This document shows positions 1-9,538 of a DNA stretch of 64,000 bases, one piece after another. Below the pieces are notes generated by a model. The model ran no database searches. It was given only the letters and a program-made list of their open reading frames with translations, and was not told the origin of the DNA. Where the stretch lies: assembly GCF_003858395.1 (NCBI RefSeq), contig NZ_QWEV01000005.1, forward strand, positions 186,001 to 250,000, given 5' to 3'. Origin of the DNA: Acidipila sp. EB88 (GTDB lineage Bacteria > Acidobacteriota > Terriglobia > Terriglobales > Acidobacteriaceae). Both the position numbers and the translations under genes were made by a program. How positions within the stretch are numbered: the first letter of the stretch is position 1; every line of letters starts with the position of its first letter.

Positions 1-1
1 C

Positions 2-1876
2 GTGGCAGCCGTCACCGGCCTGGTTTTTCTGCTTGTCTCAGCCACCTCATGGCTGTACCTGTCGCGATCCATGCGGCAGTATATTGATCAGAGCTACTCC
101 TCTACCGACATCATTGCGCATCAGGTGCTGTTCGCCACCCGCCAGGCAATCGAGCAGGGCGTCCTGCGTGGCACCATCGCCCCCAGTCTGCCTGCCGACC
201 AGGTCGCGGCAACGCTGAGCCGCGACCCGGCGCTGAATGCGTTGATGGACTCCATCATCAGCTACTCGCCCACAACCTACGACATCACGGTCGCCGACAG
301 CAGCAACATGGCACTGGTCAGCACCGACCCGCTGGTCACGGGGCACAAGCTGGCGTGGCGGCCCGACTACGGCAGGCTCCGCTATCGATCCCCGATCAAG
401 ATTCTGCAGATCGTGTTTGGCAAACCGCGGGTCTATGACCTGCCGCTCATGCTCGAGCGCAACAGCCATCCCTTCGCCTCGGTGCACATCGGCATGCGCA
501 CCAGCTTCCTGCTGCAGGTGTTCCGCCCCACACTGCTGAGCGCCGTAAGCTACACGGCGGCCGCGCTGCTGATCTCGCTGCTGGCCGCCGCGGTGGTCGC
601 CTCGCTGGCGCTCGCGCCACTGGAGCAGATCAGCCGCAGGCTCGACGTCCTGAACGCCGAGGCAGCCGACGCGGCCGATACCCCGGCCGACCGGGTTGAT
701 ACGCTGCTGCGGGTCTCGAGCAAGATCGAGCGCATCGGCGAGCGCATGCGCAATACGGAGGAAGTGTTCTCCGCGCTCAAGGAGAACCTCGACCAGATTC
801 TCTCCAACCTGCAGGACGGCATGATGCTGTTTACGCGCGACTCCCGCGCCGTGCTGGTTTCGAGCTCGGTCGAGCGGTTCCTGGGTATTGAGCGGGAGCA
901 GATGCTGGGCGCGCACGCGATCCAGATCTTCAGCCGCTCCACCCGGCTCGGGCGCATGGTGCGCGATGCCTTCCAGAACCGCACCTCCATTCCGCAGGCA
1001 GAGATCGAGATCGAAAGCGGCCGACGGATCCAGATTGCTCTGGAAATCATCCAGGACGAGCGCGAAAGCCTGGGTGCCCTGCTGACCCTGCATGACCTCG
1101 AATCCGTACGCGAGATCGAGAGCGAACTGGAGCTTTCCCGCAGGCTCTCGGCCATCGGCCGGCTCACCGGCGGCGTCGGCCATGAGGTAAAAAATCCCAT
1201 CAATGCCATCGTGGTTCACCTGGAATTGATGCGCAACAAGCTCACCAATCCGGACGGCGGCAGCGATTCCCCGGCCATGCGCCACCTGGATGTGATCCAG
1301 AGCGAGATCCAGCGGCTCGACCGCGTTGTGCAAACCCTGATTGATTTCTCGCGCCCGGTCGAGCTGAAACTCCAGGACGAAGACCTCCGCGGAATCACCT
1401 CCAACGTCCTGCGCCTTGCCTCTGCGGAGTTCTCCAGTCAGGACATACAGCTCGAAACCGTGTTGCCGCAGCGCGCCGTGATGGTCAAGGTGGATGCAGA
1501 CATGCTGCGCCAGGCCATCCTGAACATCGTGCTCAACGGCACGCAGGCAATGCCGGACGGCGGCACGCTGCGCATTTCGCTGACCGAGGAAGCCCGCTTT
1601 GCAGTACTGACAATCTCAGATACAGGCTCTGGCATAGCAAGTGAAGTTTTACCGCGTATTTTTGACCTATACTTCACTACAAAGCGTGATGGCAGTGGCA
1701 TCGGTCTCGCCATGTGCTACCGCATCGTCCAGCTTCACTCAGGAGTAATCGAGGTGGAGTCAGAACCCGGCCGCGGCACGCAGTTTCGGCTGCAACTGCC
1801 GTTGAGCCACAGCAACGAACGGGATACGAAGAGCGCATCGCAACCGGCCACGGCACTCAGGCAGGAAAGCGAATGA
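2..1876 (+). CDS. PAS-containing sensor histidine kinase (5' end probably outside window)
   Basis: Membrane sensor kinase that should autophosphorylate on histidine and pass the phosphate to a response regulator not in this window. Seen in the translation: a hydrophobic segment at residues 4-21, an extracytoplasmic domain to about 178, a second membrane helix at about 180-205, a linker, a PAS-like domain at about 262-370, the H-box GHEVKNP with His394, the N-box around Asn508-Asn512, the G1 box DTGSGI from Asp540, and a closing GxGIGL box. The layout resembles NtrB-type kinases. The first visible GTG leaves almost no residues before the first helix, so the true start is probably upstream of base 1. 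The stop overlaps the next gene by 4 bases (ATGA). The stimulus cannot be inferred. Confidence 0.9.
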   Translation: MAAVTGLVFLLVSATSWLYLSRSMRQYIDQSYSSTDIIAHQVLFATRQAIEQGVLRGTIAPSLPADQVAATLSRDPALNALMDSIISYSPTTYDITVADSSNMALVSTDPLVTGHKLAWRPDYGRLRYRSPIKILQIVFGKPRVYDLPLMLERNSHPFASVHIGMRTSFLLQVFRPTLLSAVSYTAAALLISLLAAAVVASLALAPLEQISRRLDVLNAEAADAADTPADRVDTLLRVSSKIERIGERMRNTEEVFSALKENLDQILSNLQDGMMLFTRDSRAVLVSSSVERFLGIEREQMLGAHAIQIFSRSTRLGRMVRDAFQNRTSIPQAEIEIESGRRIQIALEIIQDERESLGALLTLHDLESVREIESELELSRRLSAIGRLTGGVGHEVKNPINAIVVHLELMRNKLTNPDGGSDSPAMRHLDVIQSEIQRLDRVVQTLIDFSRPVELKLQDEDLRGITSNVLRLASAEFSSQDIQLETVLPQRAVMVKVDADMLRQAILNIVLNGTQAMPDGGTLRISLTEEARFAVLTISDTGSGIASEVLPRIFDLYFTTKRDGSGIGLAMCYRIVQLHSGVIEVESEPGRGTQFRLQLPLSHSNERDTKSASQPATALRQESE

Positions 1877-2571
1877 GCGCTCCGCGCTGCCCTGCCCTTT
1901 TTACAACCTCCCCGTTCTCTTCCATACTTGCCATGGCCCTGCTGCCGCTTCTCTGCCTTGCCGGGTGCCGGCATCCGCAGCCGGCACCTCCACCGCCGGC
2001 CGCCACCACCGCGCCACCCATCACCCCATCGTCGATCACCGTGATCACGCCGCTACCATCCGTGCCTCCGAAGCGCAATCCGGACGTGACCCAGCAGGCG
2101 CAGACCGAGAATCCACCCGCCGCCCCGCCGCCGGCTGCTGAAAAGCCGAAGCGCCGCGCGAAGCACAAGGCCCCGGCAACCACGGCACCGGACGCTGCCG
2201 CGCCGGCGGTGGCCACGCATCCGGCAACGCCCGCCACGGGCGCGACCGGCACCAGCGCGCCGGCCCCGGATACCACGGCCGCCCCTACGCAGCCCGCGCC
2301 GGCAGAGGCAGCCAACACGCTCGGCCAGCTTTCCGCCGGCAACACCATTACCACGCGCGACCGGTCGCGCATCCTGGTGGAGATCCAGGAGCAGGATGCC
2401 CGCTTTGCCAAGGTCCCCGCGCCCAGCAGCAGCGAAGCTCGCGCCGTGCAGATACAGGTGCGCAGCTTTCTGGCCAAGGCCAGGCAGGCGCTGACCGAGA
2501 ATGACCTGGACGGGGCCGAGACACTGACCACCAAGGCACGGGTGCTGCTGAACGAGCTGCTGAGCGAGTAG
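1873..2571 (+). CDS. Pro/Ala-rich lipoprotein
   Basis: Start chosen at ATG 1873, which overlaps the kinase stop in an ATGA; the open frame extends further upstream only inside the kinase gene. The 232-residue product begins with a hydrophobic signal ending in the lipobox LAGC (Cys at about residue 32), so it should be lipidated and membrane-anchored. Residues of about 35-150 are a low-complexity Pro/Ala/Thr-rich linker with a basic KPKRRAKHK patch. The last 80 residues look helical and folded (QIQVRSFLAKARQAL onward), with a repeat-like alternation suggesting a short helical-hairpin domain. Coupled translation with the kinase suggests a shared job in envelope sensing, but I recognise no family. 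Confidence 0.75.
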   Translation: MSAPRCPALFTTSPFSSILAMALLPLLCLAGCRHPQPAPPPPAATTAPPITPSSITVITPLPSVPPKRNPDVTQQAQTENPPAAPPPAAEKPKRRAKHKAPATTAPDAAAPAVATHPATPATGATGTSAPAPDTTAAPTQPAPAEAANTLGQLSAGNTITTRDRSRILVEIQEQDARFAKVPAPSSSEARAVQIQVRSFLAKARQALTENDLDGAETLTTKARVLLNELLSE

Positions 2572-2581
2572 GCTTAGGCGC

Positions 2582-3756
2582 ATGCCCGCGTCTGGCCGTA
2601 CAACTGTGCTCGTCATCGGTGGTGGTCCAGCCGGGCTTGCCACCGCAATCGCGGCAGCGCAGGCAGGGTGCTTGGTCACCCTGGCCGAGCCGGGCCTTGG
2701 CACCAACGCCGCTGGCCGCTGCAGCCCGCTCGATAAGTGCTGCGGGGAAGGGCTGCTGCCGCCTGCGATCGAGGCACTCGGGCGTCTCGGGCTCAGCCGC
2801 GACCTGCTCGAAGCGCACGGCCGTCCCTTCCGCGGCATTCACTTCTGCTCGCCACGCCAGCAAGTCGCAGCCACGTTTGCCGCTGCCAGTCCGGGCATCG
2901 GCATGCGCCGGACCATGCTGCAGAGCCTGCTCGAGCGGCGGGCCTGTGAGCTCGGTGTCAGCATCCTCGCCACCTCGGCCCGCCTCGTACCGCAGCCGGG
3001 CGGCGTGCAGGTGCGCCAGGTATTTATAGATGGCATGACCTACACGCCTGACTGGATCGTTGGCGCGGACGGCTCCCGTTCGGCGGTGCGGCACGCAGCT
3101 GGCCTCGCCGGCGAGTACGTCACGTCCCAGCGCTACGCACTCCGGCAGCATTACGCCCTGCCCGCTGCCGACTTCGACCCTTCGCTGGTCCGCGTGTACT
3201 GGGCGCCGGGCACCCAGGCCTATGTCACCCCGATCGCTCCAGGACAGATCGGCGTCGCCGTGCTGTGCTCCGCAAAGCTGCGCAGCATGGCGTCTGCGCT
3301 GGAGCCATTCCCTGCCCTGCAGGCACTGCTCCGCAACGCCACGGTATGCAGCTCGCCGCGCGGTGCAGTCAGCGTGCATCGAAGCCTGCAGAGGGTCGGG
3401 CGCGGCAATGTGGCGCTGGTCGGCGACGCCTCGGGCAGCGTCGATGCCATCACCGGCGACGGACTTTCTCTGGCGTTTGCGCAGGCACTCGCGCTTCCCG
3501 GTGCGTTTGCGCAAGGCAGCCTCGCCTCTTACCAGCGGGCGCATGCAAAGCTGCTGCGCCCGGCGCGCGTCATGTCGCGGGCACTGCTCGCCATGGGGCA
3601 CACCCCCTTGCAACCGACTTGGCGCTGCTGTCGCTCCGTTCCATCCCTGGCCTCTTCCAGGCGCTGCTCCGGCAACACACACGCACCTCAACCAGCACAC
3701 CCATGGAGATCGACCTATGCCCGCCTGTACCCACCTCGATCAGATCCGCGACGTAA
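2582..3756 (+). CDS. FAD-dependent oxidoreductase, geranylgeranyl-reductase family (frameshifted)
   Basis: Flavoprotein related to geranylgeranyl-reductase-like oxidoreductases. The N-terminus has the dinucleotide motif GGGPAG (about residues 13-18), then the family DKCCGEGLLP segment at about 50, and the second FAD motif VGDASGSVDAITGDG at about 279. The substrate is unknown; relatives reduce isoprenoid double bonds or oxidise small lipids. The frame opened at 2582 runs on to 3865 but turns into a nonsensical Arg/Pro-rich tail after about 3597. The expected tail (PLATDLALLSLRSIPGLFQ) is in the -1 frame and ends at 3756. Adding one base in the G4 at 3595-3598 or the C5 at 3603-3607 gives 391 residues. 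The repaired 3' end overlaps the next gene by about 40 bases. Confidence 0.72.
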
Positions 3757-3986
3757 CACCAAGCGCCCCCGGCTGCGAAGAGTGCCTTGCTTCCGGCGAC
3801 AGCTGGGTCCACCTGCGCATGTGCCTCATCTGTGGACACATGGGCTGCTGCGACAGCTCGCCTAACCGCCACGCGACCAAGCATTTTCAGCACACCAAAC
3901 ATCCGCTGATGCAGTCCGCCCAACCCGATGAAAACTGGATCTGGTGCTACGTCGACGAGGTCACGATGGAGCCGGATCCCGCGTAG
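3717..3986 (+). CDS. UBP-type zinc finger protein
   Basis: Small 89-residue protein consisting almost entirely of one ZnF-UBP domain. Start at ATG 3717 because the product then begins MPACTHLDQI, the usual opening of this family. Visible metal ligands are Cys and His in CTHL, CEEC, CLICGHMGCC, and then HATKHF and the HTKHP segment, in the order expected of a UBP finger. In eukaryotes such fingers bind the free C-terminus of ubiquitin; in bacteria without ubiquitin the stand-alone version has no settled role. It lies at the 3' end of the flavin oxidoreductase and overlaps its repaired frame, so the two are probably co-transcribed. Confidence 0.85.
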   Translation: MPACTHLDQIRDVTPSAPGCEECLASGDSWVHLRMCLICGHMGCCDSSPNRHATKHFQHTKHPLMQSAQPDENWIWCYVDEVTMEPDPA

Positions 3987-4117
3987 CAGGAACGACTCTG
4001 TATCGTCCAAATCGATCTCTCCGGCTAAGTCGCGCGATCCGGTAAGTTGAGCCCGCGCCTGAGTCCCCCCATGCGACTTGGGCAGGCAGGTTTCCGTCTC
4101 TTAAACAACGAGACACT

Positions 4118-4154
4118 GCGCGTGCTGAAAGGGATACGATCAATCAGCACGCGC
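4118..4154. promoter_or_regulatory. 11-bp inverted repeat upstream of paoA
   Basis: Perfect arms GCGCGTGCTGA (4118-4128) and TCAGCACGCGC (4144-4154) separated by 15 bases, about 70 bases before the paoA start. It could be a repressor operator or a leader hairpin. No T-run follows, so it is not a typical terminator. The rest of the 3987-4224 gap shows only a weak GTCTC/GAGAC hairpin at 4096-4114. Confidence 0.45.
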
Positions 4155-4224
4155 ATGCCCGCCTTAGCAGGCACGCGGTTGAACGCGCCTGCGACCCGAG
4201 CAGCCGAGTTCCCGAGGACCCGAG

Positions 4225-4959
4225 ATGAGCAAAGAAACTGCGGAAGAGTTACCCAAGCCAGAAGTCTCCGAGCAGGACACAAAGCCGCGCTTTTCGCGCC
4301 GCAGCTTTCTGGGGCACCTTGGAGCAGCAAGCCTGGCAGCCACTGCCTCGCCCGTCCTGGCAGCCGCTCCGGCACTGCCCGCGGTCGATGAAGAGGTCGC
4401 AACCAGGAGCGAAGCTGGCAAGCGCACAGTCACCCTGCGCGTCAACGGCAGGCCCCGCACCGTGCAGATCGAGCCGCGTGTCTCCCTGCTGGACTGCCTG
4501 CGCGAAGAAATGGACCTCACAGGCACCAAGAAGGGTTGCGACCATGGCCAGTGCGGTGCCTGCACCGTGCACATCAATGGGCGCCGCGTGAACTCGTGCC
4601 TGACGTTTGCCGCAATGCATGAAGGTGACGAGATCACCACGATCGAAGGCATCGGTCAGCCCGGAAACCTGCACCCGGTGCAGGCGGCGTTCGTGGAGCA
4701 CGATGCCTACCAATGCGGCATCTGCACCTCCGGCCAGATCATGTCGGCGGTGGCCGTGCTCAAGGAGCCATGGGGCGACAGCGACAACGCGGTGCGCGAA
4801 GCCATGGCCGGCAATCTCTGCCGCTGCGGCGCGTACAAGAACATCACCGCCGCGATCCAGCAGGCGCGCCACGCAGGCAACACCGCTGCTGACGGCCAGA
4901 CCGTCAGCGCCTTTGTGCAGGAACACCTGGATGCCGCGAAAACCGGGAGGATTGCATGA
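4225..4959 (+). CDS. paoA: Aldehyde oxidoreductase 2Fe-2S subunit PaoA
   Basis: Iron-sulfur subunit of a periplasmic molybdenum aldehyde oxidoreductase (xanthine oxidase family), carrying electrons from the molybdenum site to FAD. A Tat signal is visible: SRRSFLG at residues 24-30 followed by a hydrophobic Ala-rich stretch. The plant-type cluster ligands are Cys105, Cys110, Cys113 and Cys125; the second cluster has Cys164, Cys167, Cys199 and Cys201 (CGIC and CRCG motifs). The 244-residue length is normal for PaoA-type subunits. Its stop overlaps the start of the FAD subunit in an ATGA, so the three subunit genes form one operon, with only this subunit carrying the export signal. Confidence 0.95.
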   Translation: MSKETAEELPKPEVSEQDTKPRFSRRSFLGHLGAASLAATASPVLAAAPALPAVDEEVATRSEAGKRTVTLRVNGRPRTVQIEPRVSLLDCLREEMDLTGTKKGCDHGQCGACTVHINGRRVNSCLTFAAMHEGDEITTIEGIGQPGNLHPVQAAFVEHDAYQCGICTSGQIMSAVAVLKEPWGDSDNAVREAMAGNLCRCGAYKNITAAIQQARHAGNTAADGQTVSAFVQEHLDAAKTGRIA

Positions 4960-5966
4960 TTGACTTCTCACTCACACGCGCAGGCTCCACCGAGCAGGCA
5001 ATACGCCTCGGAGCCAACGCAAAGACCGCCCAGCAGGGAGCGCTCGTGCGCTTCATCGCGGGCGGCACGACACTGGTCGACCTGATGAAGCTTGACGTCG
5101 AGCAGCCCCGGCAGGTGGTCGACATCAACGGCCTCGCCCTCGCGGACGTCGTGCGCAATCCTGACGGCTCGCTCCGGATCGGCGCATTGGTGCGCAACGC
5201 CGACCTCGCGCACAATCCCGAGGTCCTCAGGAGTTACCCGGTTCTCTCGCTCGCGCTGCTCAGCGGCGCCAGCGGACAGCTGCGCAACATGGCCACCACC
5301 AGCGGCAACCTCCTGCAGCGCACGCGCTGCACCTACTTCCGCGACACCGCCTTCCCCGCGTGCAACAAGCGCGAGCCCGGCTCCGGCTGTGCCGCCATCG
5401 AGGGCAACAACCGCATCAATGCCGTGCTGGGCACAAGCGAGCACTGCATCGCCACGCACCCGTCCGACATGGCGGTTGCCATGACCGCGCTCGAAGCGCG
5501 CATCCACGTGGTCGGACTCAAGGGCGAGCGCGACATCGCTATCGCTGACTTCTACCGCGTGCCCGGCACCACGCCCAACATCGAGAACGTGCTCGAACCG
5601 GGCGACCTGATCACCTATGTGACGCTGCCGGCAACCACGCCTGCAACGCGATCGCACTACCTCAAGCTGCGCGACCGCGCGTCGTACGAGTTCGCGCTTG
5701 CCAGCGCCGCGGTCGTCGTGGAGCTCGATGGCAAACGCATCCGCAAGGCACGCATAGCGCTGGGCGGCGTCGGCACCAAGCCATGGCGCTCGGAAGAAGC
5801 CGAGCGAGTGCTAGAAGGCAAGCCCGCCGAGGAAGCACACTTCAAGACCGCAGCCGAGGCCGCCATGCGTGCGGCCAAACCTTACCGCGAGAACGGCTTC
5901 AAGATCGAACTGGCACGGCGTTGCATTGTGCGCGCCCTCACCACGGTCACCTCCGAGCAGGCCTAG
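4956..5966 (+). CDS. paoB: Aldehyde oxidoreductase FAD-binding subunit PaoB
   Basis: FAD subunit of the PaoABC complex. The N-terminal FAD-binding fold shows [15 protein letters not shown] near residue 30 and [12 protein letters not shown] near 115. An inserted loop carries four cysteines (in TRCTYF, FPACNKR, GSGC and SEHC), the arrangement that binds an extra 4Fe-4S cluster in E. coli PaoB and is absent from ordinary CoxM-type subunits. The C-terminal CO-dehydrogenase flavoprotein domain ends near residue 325. It has no signal of its own and should cross the membrane with PaoA. It overlaps paoA by 4 bases; 31 bases separate it from paoC. Confidence 0.94.
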   Translation: MIDFSLTRAGSTEQAIRLGANAKTAQQGALVRFIAGGTTLVDLMKLDVEQPRQVVDINGLALADVVRNPDGSLRIGALVRNADLAHNPEVLRSYPVLSLALLSGASGQLRNMATTSGNLLQRTRCTYFRDTAFPACNKREPGSGCAAIEGNNRINAVLGTSEHCIATHPSDMAVAMTALEARIHVVGLKGERDIAIADFYRVPGTTPNIENVLEPGDLITYVTLPATTPATRSHYLKLRDRASYEFALASAAVVVELDGKRIRKARIALGGVGTKPWRSEEAERVLEGKPAEEAHFKTAAEAAMRAAKPYRENGFKIELARRCIVRALTTVTSEQA

Positions 5967-5997
5967 CCGCTCAGGCGATCCGGAAAGGTTGTGCATC

Positions 5998-8271
5998 ATG
6001 GCAGACGACATCAACATGGCAAACCCGGCGCCTGGAACACCAGCCGCCATCCTGGGCTCGGCTGTTCCCCGCATCGATGGCCCGCTCAAGACCAGCGGCG
6101 TCGCGCGCTACTCGGCTGACTTCAACCTTCCCCGCATGGTGTACGCCGTGCCCGTGGTGGCCACCATCGGCAGCGGCCGCATCACCAGCCTCGATGCGAC
6201 ACAGGCCGAGGGCATGCGCGGCGTGCTCAAGGTCTATCGCCACGGCAACATGCCCAGGCTGTACAAGAGCAACCCCGCCAGCCGCACCGCGCAGGTCGGC
6301 GAAACCCGGCCGCCCATGGATGACGAGACCATCTACTACAACGGCCAATATGTAGCTGTGGTGGTTGCAGAAACCATGGACCAGGCGCGCGCGGCCGCCG
6401 GGGCGGTCAAGGTGCGCTACGCCACCACGCCGCTTAACATCTCGCGCGACCTGAGCGACGGCTTCACCGACAAGATGGAAGTGAAGAGCAAGCGCGGCGA
6501 CGTGGACCAGGGTTTCTCTGCAGGCACGGTGACGGTTGACGAGACCTACATTACGCCGATCGAAACGCACAACCCGATTGAGATGCACGCCGTGGTTGCC
6601 GACTGGGATGGCCGCAACTTCACGCTGTATGAGTCGACCCAGGGCGTCGCCAATGCGAAAGAAGCAATGGCCGACATGCTCGGCGTGCCGCAGGAGAACA
6701 TGCGCGTCGTCATGCAGTTCCTCGGTTCGGGCTTCGGCGGCAAACTCTTCCCGTGGACGCACACCCCGATCGCTGCTGCCGCGGCACGCGATCTGAACCG
6801 GCCGGTAAAGCTCGTGGTCGACCGCCACATGATGTTCACCAACGTGGGTCATCGTCCGCGCACGGTACAGCGGGTACGGCTTGCCGCGACCTCCGCAGGC
6901 AAGCTCACCTCGATCTCGCACGACTATGCCAGCGACTCTTCCCTGCTTGATGAAAAAGGTGAGAACTGCGGCGAGGCCACGCCCCTGCTGTGGAGCACGC
7001 CCAACCTCCGCGTGCGCGCCTCGGTGGTGCGCCGCAATCTCGGCACACCCACGCCCATGCGCGGCCCCGGCGCGGTGCCTGGTCTCTATGCAACAGAAAG
7101 CGCCATGAACGAGCTTGCCATCAAGCTCAGAATGGACCCGGTCCAGCTTCGCCTGCTCAACGAACCCGAGCTCGACGAGAGCACCGGCAAGCCTTTCTCA
7201 TCGCGGCACCTGAAAGAATGCCTCACCACCGGCGCGGAGAAGTTCGGCTGGAGCCGCTACAACCCCGAGGTTGGCTCGATGAAGAAGGGCGACCTCACGA
7301 TCGGCTGGGGCGTCGCGGCTGCGTCGTGGATTGCGGGTCGCTCCGGTACCGACACACACGTCAGCATGAACGACGACGGAACTGTCCGCGTGGTGTGCGG
7401 CACGCAGGATATCGGCACCGGCACGTACACGATCTTTGCGCAGGTGGTGCACGCCCGCACGGGAGTGCCGATGGACCGCATCAAGGTCGTGCTCGGCGAC
7501 ACACGGCTGCCATCGGGCCCCATGTCCGGCGGCTCCATGGTGACCGGCTCCGTGCTGCCGTCCATCGACGAAGCAGCCAGGGAAGCGATGGGTCAGCTGC
7601 TCAAGATCGCCACCAGTGGCAATCCCGCGCCTTTCCCCGGCGCCAAGGTCGATGACCTCGCACTGACCGATGGCTATGTGCACCTGAAATCGGGGGCACC
7701 TGCCAGCGGCGTGCGCTTCGAGAAGATCCTGCAGGACGCCAACGTCCGCGCAACCGGCGGCAAGGGCAGCACGCAGTCCAGCTTTGAGAGCGATGCGGCG
7801 AAGAAGTTCTCGTTCCACTCCTTCGGTGCGCACTTTGTCGAGGTGGAATACGACCCCGGCATTGCGCGGTTGCGCGTCTCCCGCGTTGTCTCCGTGATCG
7901 ATGTCGGCAAGGTCATCAACGCGCGTGCTGCTCGCAACCAGATCGAGGGTGCAGTCGTGATGGGCGTCGGCATGGCGCTGTTTGAAGAAACCCAGTACGA
8001 CGCCCGCACCGCGCGCCCGACCAACAACAACCTTGCCGATTACATCATTAGCTCCAACCCGGACACGCCGGAGATGGACGTCGTCTTCCTCGACTACCCC
8101 GACACCAACCTGAGCAGCTTCGGCGCGCGCGGCGTTGGGGAGATTGGGCTTGCCGGTGTGGCGCCGGCGATCACCGCCGCGATCTACCAGGCGACCGGTG
8201 TGCGCAAGCGCGAGCTGCCTGTCCGCATCGAAGACCTGCTGCACCCCGCACCCGCGCTGCACAGCATTTAA
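5998..8271 (+). CDS. paoC: Aldehyde oxidoreductase molybdenum-binding subunit PaoC
   Basis: Catalytic subunit that binds the molybdenum cofactor and oxidises aldehydes. Start at ATG 5998 (product MADDINMANP), preceded by a GGAAAGG ribosome site; the open frame extends upstream only inside paoB. The N-terminal aldehyde oxidase hammerhead domain begins at about residue 20 (IDGPLKTSGVARYSAD), followed by the cofactor domain with GSGFGGK near 243. The catalytic glutamate of the xanthine oxidase family is Glu715 in GARGVGEIGLAG. The 757 residues match PaoC-type rather than the shorter CoxL-type length. No PaoD/XdhC maturation factor is adjacent in this window. Confidence 0.95.
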   Translation: MADDINMANPAPGTPAAILGSAVPRIDGPLKTSGVARYSADFNLPRMVYAVPVVATIGSGRITSLDATQAEGMRGVLKVYRHGNMPRLYKSNPASRTAQVGETRPPMDDETIYYNGQYVAVVVAETMDQARAAAGAVKVRYATTPLNISRDLSDGFTDKMEVKSKRGDVDQGFSAGTVTVDETYITPIETHNPIEMHAVVADWDGRNFTLYESTQGVANAKEAMADMLGVPQENMRVVMQFLGSGFGGKLFPWTHTPIAAAAARDLNRPVKLVVDRHMMFTNVGHRPRTVQRVRLAATSAGKLTSISHDYASDSSLLDEKGENCGEATPLLWSTPNLRVRASVVRRNLGTPTPMRGPGAVPGLYATESAMNELAIKLRMDPVQLRLLNEPELDESTGKPFSSRHLKECLTTGAEKFGWSRYNPEVGSMKKGDLTIGWGVAAASWIAGRSGTDTHVSMNDDGTVRVVCGTQDIGTGTYTIFAQVVHARTGVPMDRIKVVLGDTRLPSGPMSGGSMVTGSVLPSIDEAAREAMGQLLKIATSGNPAPFPGAKVDDLALTDGYVHLKSGAPASGVRFEKILQDANVRATGGKGSTQSSFESDAAKKFSFHSFGAHFVEVEYDPGIARLRVSRVVSVIDVGKVINARAARNQIEGAVVMGVGMALFEETQYDARTARPTNNNLADYIISSNPDTPEMDVVFLDYPDTNLSSFGARGVGEIGLAGVAPAITAAIYQATGVRKRELPVRIEDLLHPAPALHSI

Positions 8272-8291
8272 GCAGCGCACATACAAACAAA

Positions 8292-8317
8292 GGGGCGCAC
8301 TCTTCAGAGTGCGCCCC
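8292..8317. terminator. Bidirectional terminator between paoC and MFS gene
   Basis: Perfect 11-bp stem (GGGGCGCACTC, loop TTCA, GAGTGCGCCCC). The plus side is followed by CTTCTGTTT and the minus side by TTTGTTTGT, so it can end both convergent transcripts. It sits 20 bases after the paoC stop and 34 bases after the stop of the minus-strand transporter. Confidence 0.88.
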
Positions 8318-8350
8318 CTTCTGTTTCCGGCTCAAGCTCGCTGCACCGGC

Positions 8351-9538
8351 TCAGGCAGGCGATGCTTCCTGCTCCTGCAGAGCAAGGGATCGACGCTCAT
8401 CGCGCCGCTCCAGCCACAGAGCGCTCAACGCGATCACCACGGCCACGACAGCCACGATCGCGCTCGCAATCGAGAGACTCGCATACGAGAACCCGGCGGT
8501 CAGCACCAGGCCGCCCAGCGCCGCGCCGCTGGCATTGCCCAGGTTGAACGCGCCCTGGTTGAGCGTGGAAGCAAGGTTAGGCGCGCCTTTTGCCTGGTCC
8601 ACGACGCGCGCCTGCAATGGCGACCCCACCGCAAACTGCACCAGCCCCCACACAAAGACCATCACCGTCGCCGGGATCATGCTGTGCTCGGTCAGCGGCA
8701 TCAGCAGAAAGATCGCAATCAGCAGAACGAAGCCGCCGAGCACGGACGGCATCTGCTTCCAGTCGCCCAGCCTGCCGCCCAGCAGGTTGCCCAGCGTGAT
8801 GCCCACTCCGAAAACCACCAGCACCCACGTCACGGCGCTTGGGGCAAGGTGCGTAACTGACTCCAGGATCGGCGCAATGTACGTGAACACGCAAAACAGC
8901 GAGACCGAAGAAAGCGTGCTCAGCGCCAGCACCAGCTGCACCTGCGGACGCAGTACCGCGTGCAGCTCGTGCTTGAGGTGCATCGCCTCGGCAGGCTGCG
9001 AAGGCACCAGGCGCAGCAGCCCAGCCGCGGCGAGGAGACCGATCGGCACCAGCGCCCAGAACGCGAAGCGCCAGCCGAAGGCATGCCCCAGCGCGGTGCC
9101 GGCCGGCACGCCCAGCACATTCGCCAGCGTGAGCCCGGCAAACATCAGCGCGATGGCCTGCGCGCGCTCGGCGCGCGGCACCAGGTTCGAGGCCACAATG
9201 CTGCCAATGCCGAAGAACGCGCCATGGCAGAGCGCCGTGAGCACGCGCGCGCCCAGCAGCAACCCGTACGTGGGCGCCAGCGCACAGCACACATTGCCGG
9301 CAATAAACACGCTCATCAGGATCAGCAGCGCATGCTTGCGATCCATGCGCGAGAGTGCCAGCGCGACAATCGGCGACCCGACGGTGACGCTGAGCGCGTA
9401 CCCCGAGACAAGCAGCCCGGCCTTGGGAATGCTGACCGTGAACGAGCGGGCCAAGTCCGGCAGGAGCCCCATGATGATAAATTCCGAGGTGCCGATGCCA
9501 AAGGCGGAAACCGCGAGAGCAAGCAGGGGTTTTCGCAT
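8351..9538 (-). CDS. MFS efflux transporter, AraJ/YdhP-like
   Basis: Twelve-helix major facilitator carrier of the drug:H+ antiporter-1 type. Start set at the ATG at 9538, giving MRKPLLALAVSAFGIGTSEF; the G-[TS]-[ST]-E-F-[IV]-I-M-G motif in helix 1 (GTSEFIIMGLLPDLA) is characteristic of AraJ/YdhP sugar-efflux and drug-resistance carriers. The longer open frame upstream adds 76 charged residues with no membrane character. 395 residues is a normal family length. Monocistronic and convergent with paoABC. The exported substrate cannot be told from sequence; sugars, amino acid derivatives or drugs are all possible. Confidence 0.9.
   Translation of the reverse strand: MRKPLLALAVSAFGIGTSEFIIMGLLPDLARSFTVSIPKAGLLVSGYALSVTVGSPIVALALSRMDRKHALLILMSVFIAGNVCCALAPTYGLLLGARVLTALCHGAFFGIGSIVASNLVPRAERAQAIALMFAGLTLANVLGVPAGTALGHAFGWRFAFWALVPIGLLAAAGLLRLVPSQPAEAMHLKHELHAVLRPQVQLVLALSTLSSVSLFCVFTYIAPILESVTHLAPSAVTWVLVVFGVGITLGNLLGGRLGDWKQMPSVLGGFVLLIAIFLLMPLTEHSMIPATVMVFVWGLVQFAVGSPLQARVVDQAKGAPNLASTLNQGAFNLGNASGAALGGLVLTAGFSYASLSIASAIVAVVAVVIALSALWLERRDERRSLALQEQEASPA

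Noticed and set aside
47..1333. Long antisense open frame over the histidine kinase
   Set aside because: Low-complexity shadow; the sense strand carries all kinase boxes.
3590..3610. Programmed -1 frameshifting as an explanation of the broken genes
   Set aside because: The sites (G4 with C5; TGGCCC; CCATTC; GCCGG) do not form an X XXY YYZ slippery heptamer in the zero frame and no pseudoknot is apparent; the four genes are unrelated.
3030..3700. Alternative reading of the flavin oxidoreductase region as a single Arg-rich protein from 3060 to 3986
   Set aside because: Only its last 89 codons (from 3717) look like a protein; the rest is an off-frame shadow of the flavin gene.
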